NCBI GenBank assembly: GCA_958430865.1
Contig: CAUDNR010004257.1
Location: forward strand, 1 to 59,695
Length of the DNA: 59,695 nt
Source of the DNA: Entrophospora sp. SA101
Taxonomy: Eukaryota > Glomeromycota > Glomeromycetes > Entrophosporales > Entrophosporaceae
Direction of reading: 5' to 3'
The stretch's first letter is position 1. Every line of letters begins with the position of its first letter. The position numbers were made by a program, and so were the translations under genes. Shown one piece after another: positions 12,217 through 24,256 of the stretch. The notes beneath the pieces are model-generated. The model was not told the origin of the DNA and ran no database searches. It saw only the letters and a program-made list of their open reading frames with translations.

Positions 12217-12351
12217 TTAGGTACAAGTTGCAAATTGTGCCTTCTTCAATGAGCAAGTATCATTTTTATCTTTTAATGTCAATAAATAGTATACAATTAT
12301 AGCTAAAATGATTGCCCAGATCCAAATCTGTAATTTCCATAAGTTGTTCAT
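12217..12351 (-). CDS. Possible 44-residue single-pass membrane peptide
   Basis: An intact short frame: a polar/Trp N-terminus (MNNLWKLQIWIW), a hydrophobic helix of about 17 residues (AIILAIIVYYLL), then a Lys/Asp-rich tail with two Cys, ending TCSLKKAQFATCT. It is about 350 bp downstream of the GAS2-domain gene on the same strand. The layout suits a tail-less type of small membrane protein, but one sequence cannot prove coding. No family recognised. Mirrored at 55534-55668. Confidence 0.35.
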   Translation of the reverse strand: MNNLWKLQIWIWAIILAIIVYYLLTLKDKNDTCSLKKAQFATCT

Positions 12352-12704
12352 TTCAATAATAGTAATAGTAGTAACAGTAGATGTTATGATTCGTCGATTA
12401 GTTGGTTGATCAGTTGATTGATTTGATTGTTGTTAGTTAGGTGAAAGTGGTTATCGAAGTAAAGGATCAAAGGTGGTTTATCATGCAAAATAAATATATA
12501 GAAGACAAATAGTTAGTGAAATATTACAAAGAAAGAAAAGAATAAAAAAAGGATTTTTGATGAATAAATTTGTATATATGATTGATTGCATTATTATTAA
12601 TGAAAGTAATGATTTGAAAATGCCCTTATTTGATTCGAACTACTAATTTCTAAATTCCCAATATCAAGATTCTTTATAATAATGATGTAAAAGAATGAAT
12701 GCAT
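12352..12704. other. Intergenic, 3' side of the GAS2-domain gene
   Basis: AT-rich spacer between the candidate membrane peptide and the last exon of the giant gene. Simple AT/TAG-rich stretches only; no gene seen. Mirrored at 55181-55533. Confidence 0.4.
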
Positions 12705-15700
12705 TTATTCTTTCATATATTTAATTCTATGAAGCTGAAAATATCTATCAAGGTTTTGCTCATTATTATTATATTATTATTACTATTTTTACTGCTACTC
12801 ACTCTTTTAGTATAAGACATTCCTTTCAGCGCCAATAGGTTGTGGGATTTCGCTGGGAAATAGAACTTGATGTTCTTCTCATAAACATTGGAACCACCAA
12901 AGGCTTTACGGATCGCTGGGATGACTCGTCCTCTTCGTTCATAGCCGCTTGATTCTGTTTCATCAGGTCGGATAAAAGATTGGACTTTTGGAATGTGTCT
13001 TTGTTCCAGGTTAGCGTGTTCTGTTGTGGCAGAATGAATTGGAGAGTGACATCATTGTTATCTATAATTGTCATATACAATAACAATAATAACAACAACA
13101 CAATTGTCAAAAAAAAAAAAAGTGAAGGGGAAATAATATAAAATAATAATATTCTATCTTTCTTTTTATCTCTTGATTCTTTTTTTCAGTGAAAGAATTT
13201 TGAAGCTGTATGGTAATATCTACAGAAGGAGAAAATAATAATCTATTTTTTTTCTGACAAGCATAAATAATGATATATACATACCAACAAGGAATCTTTT
13301 ATATTAAAAAAAAAAGTAAAAATAAAAGTAATCAATTAATAATTAAAGTTCGCAATAGTAATAACAATAAAAGTAATTAATAAAAATAGTAATTGAACTA
13401 ATTGCTGCTACAGCAATTGTTGCCAATTTCTCTCTTCCTTTTTTATTTTTTATGCGTATGTGTATCTATATCACCTACTTTGACAATTCAGCCCATCCTC
13501 CGCCAACTCTAACCATTACCATTCTACTTTTTAAAATACGACAATGACAAAGTTTAGGCTCAGCCTCTCCAAACATATATTTTCCAGATTCTCTCTCTAC
13601 GACGGAAACTTTTATTTTCACTGGGGATGCATTAACTATCCTTGCCACCTCAACATCTAATTGGACTTTTGGATCAGGTAAATAATTATTGACTATATGT
13701 GGCGATAATCTTGTTGCTGGTTTTTTTGGTGATCCTAGCAATCCTGATGTTGGACTTGGTGTTAATCTATTGGATTGACGATGTCTTGGTCCTGGCGATA
13801 ATCCTGGTGATACCGCACCACGTTTCCTAGCTTTAAAATCCAATAAAAAGTGTCATTATTATTAATCATCATTAGAAAACAATTATGACAAAAAAAAAAT
13901 TTTTTACGTGATGGAGGTCTTGCAGATAATGATCTTTTTCTAGTTGGTGAAAAGTTTCTGTGCGGTGATAATGTTTGAGAATTGGATCTTGTACGCCTTT
14001 CAGTTTTAATATTTTGTTCTTCAGATGGTAATTTTTTCAATTCATCTTGTTTGGCATTTGTCACTTCAGTCAATTCTGCCCATTGTTCCTTCAAAATACT
14101 CAATCGATCAATTACTCGCCAATCATCTTTAACCGATTCTGATACTTGTTTTACATCTTCAAGTTTCTGATCTATTTTAGGTTGGTAATGTGAATATTGC
14201 TTTTCCAACTCAATCGACCTTGCATCCAATTCTATTTTATTCAATGATGATAATGGTGATCCATCCATTGTTGTTGTGGCTAAATCAACAATTTCAAGCA
14301 GTGAGCTCATCAATGTATTCATTTCATCTGCCTTAGTACCGAAAATTGCCAATTTCTCAGCTTCATGTAGTTGTGATCGTTTGTTATCCATTATTCCTGC
14401 CAAATTTGTCAATATTTCTGCTATACCTGAACGTTGTTGAACGAAACTGGTTTCATGCTCTGGTAAATTGTTGATATTTTCATCTAATGCTTCAATTCTT
14501 GGTCCAAGTATATGATCAACTTCAGCTTGTATTTCATCAAGTTCTCTTAGGTTGTTTTCAACATCATCTTTTGTTGGTAATTTTGGTACTCCCTCATCAA
14601 TAAAGAATGATTCAATGTTCAAAACTCGTTCTTTCACTTGATCAATTGATGCTAAGATATCTTTGATGGCTTTTGAAACTTCTTGTACTTCTTTAGATGC
14701 ATTCAAGCTTGATCTTAAACTTTTCAATAAATCTGTTAACGAATCCCAATCTTCTAACACTTTATTTGTTCTGGCTTCTACAGCATATTTAATTTTAGGT
14801 TCAATTTCAACATTATTATTGCTAGTGGCATTAGTATCATTAACGATGATTGGCAAAATAACACGTTGACTCATATCTTTATAAGCATCAATAGTAGGTT
14901 GAAAAGTCATTGCATTTTCTTCTAATTCTTTGATTTCTGCTTCTTGATCCATATCACCAACTTGAATGTTTAATGCAGCCACCTTACAAGCTGAAATCCA
15001 TTTCTTAATATCTTCTGATGCTTCAGTTTGTGGATAAATTTTCTTGGCTGTTTCAATTTCACATCTCTCAGCTGAAATACTATTTGAAAAGTTTTCCAAT
15101 GCTCGCGTAGCTTTATTTAATATGCTCTGTACACGATCCTTATTTGCTTCAGGATCCATTTTGATTAACTTATCAGCCTCAGCTTTCAAGTTAACATTTA
15201 TTTGTGCTTCATATTTCTTCAGTGTTCCCTCAATATCTGAAACTCCAATCATGGCATTATTAATCAGATCGTTCAATTCACTGGCTTTCAATGAATAATA
15301 TTCACTATCATTGAACTCATTATGTCTCGATTCAACTTTTGAGGCATCTTCCAAACATGCATTAATAATTTTATCAACATCTGCATCAAATGTTGTCAAT
15401 AATGAAGCATTATTGGCTTTTTCTATTGCTTTTTGAAACAGATTTGATAATTCAGTAAGCTGAGTAGTGATATCAAAAAGATGCTTATTAAAATTTTGAC
15501 GATTTGTATTATCTAAAATATCATTTTCAACATCAACTATCTGGCCAGCACCAAATTTGGCTGCTTCGAGCATTTTTTTAGCATTTTGTAATTTGTCATC
15601 CAACCCTTTAGCTTCAAATTCTAAATTGTCATAATGTGTACTAGGTAATTTATTGATACAATTCTCAAGTCCGTCAAAAATATCATTCTCTACGTGATAT

Positions 15701-18700
15701 ATAATATCATGTTGGTCATGCCATTTTCCAACTTTATTGATGAAATCTTTGAATTCATTTGATTTTAAATCCAAATTTTCCCACAATTTATTCAATTCTG
15801 TTTGTGCCTTGACTACATCCTGCAATTCACGTATGTCTTCTTGTGATGTGATATTATTAAATTCTTCTATTATACTATTGAACTGTTCAAATTTCTCTGG
15901 CAATTTTTTTTGGAAATTATCAAATACTATAGACAAGTTTTCAAGATTTTCTTTATTTGTTTGCTCAGATGTCTCCACCATTATACCATGTTGTGACTGA
16001 CCATTGATAAAATCCTCAAATTGTCTTTCAATCCAACTTTGTAAATCATTAACTCTAGCCAAATATTCCCCAGTGATTTGTGCTGATATGTGTGCCTCAA
16101 CTTCATCAATCTTATTGTTCATCAATTTCTTTAGATTATTGATCTTATCTGCAACATTCCTTAATAGATCCTCAAGAACAACTGACTCTTTCTTGGTAAT
16201 TGCTCCAAGATTTGTTGAAAGACTCTCTTTGACATTATCATGTAGCTTAATCAATGAGAATAGTTCCGTTTGCTCTAAACCATTCAATTCAATTTGCCAA
16301 TCTTTGATGTCATCCTTGCTCACCTCATCCACCAATGATGATGATATTATATCAGATAAGTTGTCAACTTTGGAGAAGTTTTCTTTGATCCTCTCTTTGA
16401 AATCAACTACTTGTAATGCCTGATCTAATTGTTGTTTGGTTTTTGGTATAGTATCTTGTAATTCTTGCCATAAAGCATCAATTTCCACTTCTTTAGAATT
16501 TAATGCTTCAATACCAAGATCAATATCTCCATCACTATTGTTGTTGTTGTTAGCAGCAATCTCTTTGTTCATTTGGTTTACTAAATCATTTGCTAAATTC
16601 TTAACTTGCTCATAAAAATCAGTATATGCCTTTTGTTCTGATTCAACAAAATTGACTTCTTCTAATAAATCATGTAGTTTGTCTTCACTAAGTTCGCCCA
16701 AAGTATCATCTTTCAATATATCATCAAGAACTTTTAAATGTGGATTCACCCAATCAATAATGCCTTTGGCCTGTTTCAAAAAGTCATTGATTGCGTCATG
16801 TTGTTCCAAAACATTTTTACCCTGATTTACTCTATCCATCAAATAATCAAATTTCTTTTCAAAATCTGATTGACGATCTGATAAATGCTTTGGACATTCC
16901 TTTGATAGTAAGTCTTTGATTGCTGAAACCATATCTTCATTTGATGATTTCAATGGTTCCAATACATTTTCTTGAAAATCTTTTACTTTTCCTGCCAAGG
17001 TTTCAAACTCTTGTTTCAGATCTAATTTTGTTTCCTCTGGAATTGGTTTATTTACGTTCAAACTTGCCCCTTCTTCATCCGAGCTTATATTCTTTTCAGT
17101 TGAAGTTGGTTTATCATCTTTGCCAGTATTTTCTTCCAAGCTGTGAGATTTTTGTTTTGAATCTAATTTTGGTTCTTTTGCTGTTTTATCATCAATAGTT
17201 GAAATAGTAGTCGAATCATTAGTTACTTTATTTTCATTTGAAGCAACTTTACCTAGATTATCAACTTTACCATCATCATTGGTTAAAATATCAACAGGTG
17301 TAGTGCTATTATTGTCATGATCATCAGGTTTCCATCTGGCTTTTTCTGCAATGAATTTGTTAACTTCATTAATTAAATCATTCAAAGATTGCATTCCAGG
17401 AGCAATTTTATCTTCCCAACTAGCACATGGCTGTAATACTGATAGGTCTAATTGTCTTTCTGATGTTTTTAATTGTAGTTCAGCAAACTTTTCATTCAAC
17501 TTTTTAAAAGCATCATGTAAATGTATCTGATCAACAGGATCATCATTATTTGATGACTTGATGTCCTCGACCAATTTCTCAATACCTTCTTTAATTTGAT
17601 TAATATCCTCCAAATCAATTCTATTATTTTCAGCTAAAAATTCTTCATGTTCTTTCAACAATTCTTTCACTTGTTCCTCATTATGTAAACATTCAGTTTC
17701 CAATGGATCAATCTTACGTTCCTCAAGCATTGCCAATCTTTTGTTGACCAAATCTTCTAAATTAGAAATATCATTAAACAAGTCATCTGATTTTTGTTGT
17801 AATTCCTTCTCGAGTAGTCTAAAAGCATCTTGATAATCTTTCATTGCTTTGTTAACTTTAAACTTCAAGTCTTCCATTTTACGATGATAAGCATCAACAC
17901 CTTCCTTGACCAAATGATTTTCATTTTGATCATGATCTGAGTGATCTGGGTAGATAACTTTTTCACCAATATTACTCCAAGCTTGTTCAATATTTTTATT
18001 AAATTCCTCAACTCTTTCTATGAATTTCTTTTCTATGAGACCACCTCTTGGATTTCTTTCTTCTTCTATTAATTCATTTTTTAATTTCAAGCCATCAATA
18101 TAAGTAGTTTCACTGACTTGAGCATACTCTAAAACTTCTTGACGTTGCTGCAAAACATTTCTACAAAATTCAAAATATAATTTTAAAAATACCAGATCAC
18201 TTTCTTCAAGGTTTTCTTGTCGTATAAGTAGATGTTCAGGCACTTCCACTAATGAGGTCTCCACTAATTCATCAAATATTTGCCCAGTTTCAGGTATGTT
18301 GACACTTTCAAAACTTATTACATACTGATTTATTGATTCTAATTCAATTAACACATCTTTCTGGTTTGGTTGATTAGCATTAATGAACCATCCATCATCA
18401 TCTCTTATACCAATTGGTTGTTTCCATCTACCTCTGTTTATAATAAAATCTTTAATGCTGTTTATCAATATATTCCATGTATTTAAAGCTTTAGCAAATT
18501 CACGTTCCCAATCTACTCTAAGTGCCAACACAGATAAATCATTTGATCTTTGTTTCGATAATCCCAATAAAATATCAAGTTGCTTAATTGTTTGTAAAGT
18601 AATTGCAATTGTCATTGTATCAGCAGGCGACATTGCTTCATTAATCTGAGAATTAATGTTACTATTTCTGTTACTACTACCATTACTGCTGCTAGTATTG

Positions 18701-21700
18701 GTGCTAGGATTGGAGGAGGTGTTAGCACACATCATGGATTTGACATGAGCTCTTAATCTAGTCATATCTTCAGCATCAAATTTCTCAACTTCTAATTCCA
18801 ATTTATCATAATCATCTTGCCATTCATCAACCTGTTCTTGAGTAGCAGGTACTTTACCTTCTTGAAGAGCGTCAAACTTTGGAAAATTTTCTAATACCAC
18901 AATGTGCTTATCTATCCATACACGCATACGTTCAGCCTCTTTGAACCAAATTTTTACTTCTTTAATCCAAGCTTCTACCAAATTAAACTGATTTAGTTGT
19001 TCATCAAATCTTTCACGGTACCTTTCATCTCCAACATCAGGAGCTATCAAATGTTGATAAGCTGATTCAAGATTATTTAACATTTCCAAGGCATCAGCCA
19101 TATGAGCATCTAATTCTTGTATTGAAGCATCAGTCTTGGTATCTTGACGCCTCATCTTACCCTTTATGATGTCAAGTTGATCTCTGATTGCATTAGCACT
19201 TTTTGCAAATTTTCTGCCTTCTCTAATCGTTTGTAGATTATTTTGGCGCAAAATCATCAAATCTTTAATATCAGCAAATGTTTTCTCTGCCTTATTAATT
19301 CTACCAATCACCTCTTCACCACGTAATCGTTTAGCAGGTTCAGACTTCAACCAGAATTCTACCCATAAACTTCTCTCAAACAGAATCAATTCAGATTCTA
19401 TCTTGTTATAACGTTCACTCCACTCTTCAACATGATCATCATTACATGTCAAACCATGAACTTGTTCAGGCTCCACCTCTTCTATTCCTTCTTCATTATT
19501 TTTATCATTTGTACAATCATGATCTGTATCATTGTCAATACCACTATTATTTGTGTTACAGTCCAACATGTATGTTGGAGGAGAAGATAATCTTGTATAG
19601 AAATTTTCTAATTTTTGTTCAATTATGTTAGCTAATTTATCAAATTCAGAATTGGCAGAAGTAGGTGATGAGGGTGATGAAGGTGACAAGTAGGCAGCCA
19701 TTTGTAATTTGTTTTCAGCCAAAGCAATCTTAATATTTTGTATAGTTAATAATAACTTCTTATGTTTATTTTTTAAAGCCTTTACTAAACCAGGTGAAGT
19801 AGTATTGGTTTTTTTAGTTGTGGTGGTGGTGGTATTCATAGTTGGTGTGTTATTGTTATTATTATCATTGGAATTTTCTGATGATTCTGTTTTATGAGGT
19901 AATTGTTTTTCAAAATTTTTTATTTTTTCTTCAACATTTATAACATCATCTTTTACCATGTTAGCATCATTATGTTCAATGATTGATTTACGAATTTGAG
20001 TTATTTCATTACGTAAATTTTGTAAATTTTCCAAAATATCAATTATCATTAAAAAGCTTTCAACATTAGTTTGCAATAATATATTATCAATGAATTTTTT
20101 TAATTTTGTTAATTTTTCCTTTAGACTTTTTAATTGCTTTTCCATCAATTCTATTACTAATAAATCTTCTTGAGAATTTTGAATGATGATTGAGGAGTTG
20201 TTTGATGATACTGATGAGGTGGTGGTGGTAGTGGCACTGGTAGCAATAGGGGAGGCTGGATCGGGAGAGTTGGAGGAGGGTTGATGATTTAGCATTATTG
20301 AATGGAGGTCATTTGATTTACGTTCCAAATCTTTTAAACGTTCATTTTCAAATTGTAAAATATCTTGTTTTATTCCATAAATTATTCGGCGACGATCTTG
20401 GATCATATTTTCAATATTTTGTTTTTCATCAGTCCAATCATATTTATTTATTAGATCAGGTACTTCGAATTGTTTTACTCGTCTAAAAGTATCAGATATC
20501 CATTTGTCTGATTCATTTGAACCATCAAACCATCTTCCTATATGTCTATCTTGAGACAATGTTTGGCGAATATAATAGATTTTATCACTTAATAAAGGGA
20601 TGACATGATTTACTATTTCTGTTACGTGATTAACCAAATCTATTGGAGCTCTGAATTTCTCATGTTGATAGAAGTTTATTAGTTCTTTAACTTGCTCATA
20701 TACTTCATGCTTTAATAATTCATCGGCAGCAACTACTTTTGTGTACCATTCATCTAACAGGGAAGAAGAGAATACAATACTGGTGACAGTTATTCCTTCA
20801 TCAGCGATCATGGAAGATGATGATGATGCAGAAGATGCCAATGAAGTTTTACTTGCTACATTAGTTATTACAGGAGTGTTGTGTAATGACGTGGCGGTAG
20901 GGTTAGTGCTAGAAGTATCATTACCGTTGTTATTGTTATTGTTGAAATTTGCTGTACTTGAATTAGGTGAAGATGTTAATAAACCACTATTATTATTTCG
21001 TGTTGCAAAAGTTGTCGATTCATCGTGAGTTTTTTTCCTTGATTCTTCAACACCTTCTAACATTACTTCAACCTTTTGAATTTCAATACTAATTCCTTGT
21101 ATTTTCTGTAATAAATTAGAAGTCCAATTTAATTCCTGCAATTTTGATTTTGATAATTTTAGTAAACTTTTAAAACTTTCCCATAATAAGTTTAAAGATT
21201 TTAAAATATCATGATCTTTATTATTATTATTATTAGTTAATCTATTAAATTCATCGGTTTGTTTAATTATCAATTCATTTTCTAATTTTGATAATGATTC
21301 ATCTAAAGGATTTATTAAATCTAGATCAATAATAAATTCATTGATATCAACAACTGGTTTTAATAATTCATGATTAATCAAAATTTTATTAAATCGAGAA
21401 TTCATCCAATTAATCAAATCTTCGATTGATGAGATGAATTCTTTCTGCATTCCAGTTTCTTTTTCTTTTACAGTTGAAACTTCTTCAGTTATTTTCTTAT
21501 AATTCAATTGAAATAAATTTTGTTTTTCTTTCATTTCCTGGTCAATTGTTGTCACCTCTTCTAATGGTAATAATAATACTCCTGTTGGATGAAGGTTCTT
21601 ATATTCTTCATTATATTCTTCAAGATCGTCTATGGTTTCCACTGCCTCCGAATTAATGACACTACTCAAAACATTTTGTTCTTCTTCTTGTTCAATTAAA

Positions 21701-21714
21701 CGTACATTTTCCAT
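12705..21714 (-). CDS. Giant GAS2-domain coiled-coil (cytolinker-like) protein
   Basis: Predicted microtubule-binding linker. Exons in gene order: 21714-13908, 13830-13479, 13295-13285, 13020-12803, 12734-12705; phases join to 2805 residues. Residues 1 to about 2560 are almost wholly charged helical sequence with Trp spacing like spectrin/plakin repeats, broken by Asn/Ser/Thr low-complexity linkers (about 235-300, 480-520, 600-640, 990-1020) and an acidic Lys-rich linker (about 1480-1560). Residues 2570-2650 are basic with many SP/TP sites. The GAS2/GAR domain (about 2655-2725) is diagnostic: GKYMFGEAEPKLCHCRIL then VMVRVGGGWAELSKFLVEH, the end assembled through an 11-nt exon 3. No actin-binding calponin-homology pair is visible at the N-terminus, so it is not a full spectraplakin. 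The start at 21714 is the first ATG of the long frame. The tail exon 4 is more GC-rich than the rest. It diverges from the DUF262 gene across a 1-kb leader. Confidence 0.85.
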
Positions 21715-22717
21715 GTTTCTTAATTTCTAAAAGAGTAGAATCGTTAATTTTGGTTATGTTAAATAAGTTATAGTGGTTGAGATTATCGTTTGGTTTGTTT
21801 TTAAATGGTAGTTTGGTTGATGGTAGTTTGGTTGATGGTAGTTTGTGAATATGGGTATTAATGTGTGATTTGTTGTGATTGTGGTGGTGTTGTTGTTGGT
21901 GGTGGTGTTGGTGTTGGTTCTGGTGGTGGTGTTGGTGTTGGTGTTGGTGTTGGTGTTGGTGTTGGTGTTGGTGTTGGTGTTGGTGTTGGTTATTAATTAT
22001 ATATGTGGGATTTTTTATTTTTTTTTTAAAAAAGAAAATTCTAAATAACAAAAATATATATATATATAAAAAGAAAGATAAAATAAATATAAATTCTATA
22101 GTGTTTATTTTTATTTTATTAAATAAATTTTGTATATATTTGACAAGAAGAAGAAAAATCAATAAAAACACCAATTTTTTTATCTATTGTTATTTTTGGT
22201 GTTTATTATTGTAAGTTTTAAAGCAAAAATAAAATGAAGGAAGAGAATATTTAATCTTTTTTTATATAATTTTATAAAATGGTTATTTGGATAATTAATG
22301 AATGGTAATTTGGTCTAGTACATTTTATTTTGTTATTTAATTTTATGCAATAGGTAACCCAATTCATTTACCTGAAACTTATGAATTTGATGTTGCACAT
22401 TGGTTTGGGTTATTATAAATAACAAACAAACTCATTATAGATATTTATTCGGTCAGATTTTCGGAGTTTTGAATGGTTTAAACAGGTAAACCCTTATTAT
22501 TATTGATTACCAAAATGAATAATCAATTCAATAATTCAATTATCAAATTTGGCTAAAAAATTAATAATATATTTTTTTTTTTTTTGAATAAAAATTTATC
22601 CCTCAAAACCTTAATTTTTTTTAGAAAATTTTTTATAAATATATATATAATAAATTATTTTTTCTTTTTCCATAAAAATTACTTCTTTTATACCATAAAC
22701 TTAGACTTTTCACAACC
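21715..22717. promoter_or_regulatory. Divergent 1-kb leader/promoter region
   Basis: Lies between the starts of the giant GAS2-domain gene (minus) and the DUF262 gene (plus), so it must hold both promoters. It contains three copies of a 15-bp unit, ATGGTAGTTTGGTTG, at 21805-21846, and a hexamer tract (GGTGTT)n at 21928-21990. The overlapping His/Gln- or Trp/Cys-repeat open frames are translations of that tract and are not called as genes. No TATA element stands out in such AT-rich DNA. Mirrored at 45168-46170. Confidence 0.5.
21928..21990. repeat. (GGTGTT)n hexanucleotide microsatellite
   Basis: About ten tandem hexamers in the 5' leader of the giant GAS2-domain gene, with purine/pyrimidine strand asymmetry (G/T-only on plus, CAACAC on the sense strand). 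Extended by imperfect GGT-rich sequence upstream. Likely length-variable. Mirrored at 45895-45957. Confidence 0.9.
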
Positions 22718-24256
22718 ATGGAAGAAGCACTTACTAAACCAAGGAATGTTACCCATACTTTATATAAATTATACAACTGGTTGCAAATGGGAATAATTGA
22801 CCTTAATCCTGAATTCCAAAGAGGTAAAGAGCCTTTTATACCATTATTAATATATGTATAAATGTATATATATTATAGTTTACTAAACAATATATATAAT
22901 AAATTAAAAAAATTTTTTCCTTATTATTAATTTCTTACACCCACATAGATGTTGTATGGACATGTAACTATTATTTAATTAATACAATATTATCTATTAA
23001 TATCAGTTATAATTTCTAATAAATAAAATTATTTTTTGGTAGCAATTAAACAATCTCATCTAGTAGATTCTGTTCTTAACAATTTTTATGTTCCACCAGT
23101 AATTTTTTCTTGTAAAAAATTAGATAACAAAAGATGGATCAGAGTATGCATAGATGGGAAGCAGAGGTTAACTGCCATCAAAAAGTAAGTAATGATTATT
23201 TGGTGAATCAATTATTAGTTAATTATCAATCTTTGACAACTTGCTATATTCACTAAAATTACACATATATCCTTTCATTTCATATATATACTCACAAACA
23301 ATAGATTTATGGATGGTGAAATTCCCCATGTAAGCCCTTCTGATGGCAATGTAGCTAAAAGGTACTATAAAATTGTCAATGGCAAAAAGTCATTGACAGA
23401 ACCAGAAAGAGAGCTATTTGACTGTTCCGAGTTGCTTTGTGGTAAGAGTATTTTACAATTATATGATTATATAATTATAATTATTTCATATATGTCTTAA
23501 ATCATTACCATCTAACATTGTTTTCATTGTGCTAATTTTGTAGTTGAGTATTATGACCTTTCATTACAGCAAGAGCAAGAAATTTTTAGCCGTGTCCAAT
23601 TGGGTGTTGCATTAACACCAGCTGAAAAATTACAAGCAATCAGTAGTCCAATGGCTGATTTTGCTCACTCCATTTTCAGCAAATATCCTAGTATTTCACT
23701 TATAATGGATACTAAACGTGCTAGACCATTCCAATTGATAACACAATCATTACATATGATTGAAAATGAACCTGAAAAATTCAATGCAACTCCTGCTGTC
23801 ATAACTAAATTCTTAAAGGAAGAACGTCAAGTACCCTCAAATTTAAAAATCATTGCAGAGAGAATTTATCAAACACTTGAAGCAATGATAGCTGATAATT
23901 CTGATATATTTCATAAAGATAATCGATTGGCTCCTGTGGAATTTGTGTTCCTAACTTATATGATTGCAAAATATCCTGGTCTACTAATCTCCCATTATCA
24001 AAGTCGTCTATTAGCCATGAAAAAACATGTTCGTCAGAAACATGACGACATTCGATTCAATAATAAAGTTTATGACACATTAAAAAGATTTGTTGATGGT
24101 ATGGAATCTGAATACATAGTCACTTCATCTACATCTACTTCATCTAAATCATTAGCATCAAATGGTGTGTTATACAAAACTGAATCAACCAATTATGGTG
24201 GACAACAATCATCTTCATCTAGGCCAAAAAAAAGAAGTAAAGTTACAAATAATTAA
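22718..24256 (+). CDS. DUF262 (ParB/GmrSD-N-like) domain protein
   Basis: Eukaryotic member of a superfamily best known from bacterial modification-dependent restriction proteins; the fungal role is unknown. Exons 22718-22823, 22949-22963, 23043-23184, 23305-23441, 23544-24256 join in phase to 370 residues. The N-terminal half follows the family pattern: WLQMGIIDLNPEFQRDVVW (21-39), VDSVLNNFYVPPVIF, then CIDGKQRLTAIKKFMDG with the conserved DGxQR-type motif at 78-82. Exon 2 is only 15 nt. The middle is helical, and the C-terminus is Ser/Thr-rich ending in a basic RPKKRSK segment that looks like a nuclear localisation signal. The GmrD/HNH endonuclease half of bacterial proteins is not evident. 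The ATG sits in a good context (ACCATGG). Mirrored at 43629-45167. Confidence 0.9.

Noticed and set aside
12826..13110. 94-residue frame starting MTIVLLLLLLLY (mirror 54775-55059)
   Set aside because: It overlaps exon 4 of the giant gene in a different frame. The exon 4 frame continues the GAS2 domain and joins a strong donor; this one starts in an intronic Ile/Leu-rich run.
21692..22174. 160-residue minus-strand frame with His-Gln repeats (mirror 45711-46193), and its Trp/Cys antisense
   Set aside because: Both are translations of the (CAACAC)n tract and AT-rich leader, and the frame overlaps the start of the giant gene. No independent coding signal.
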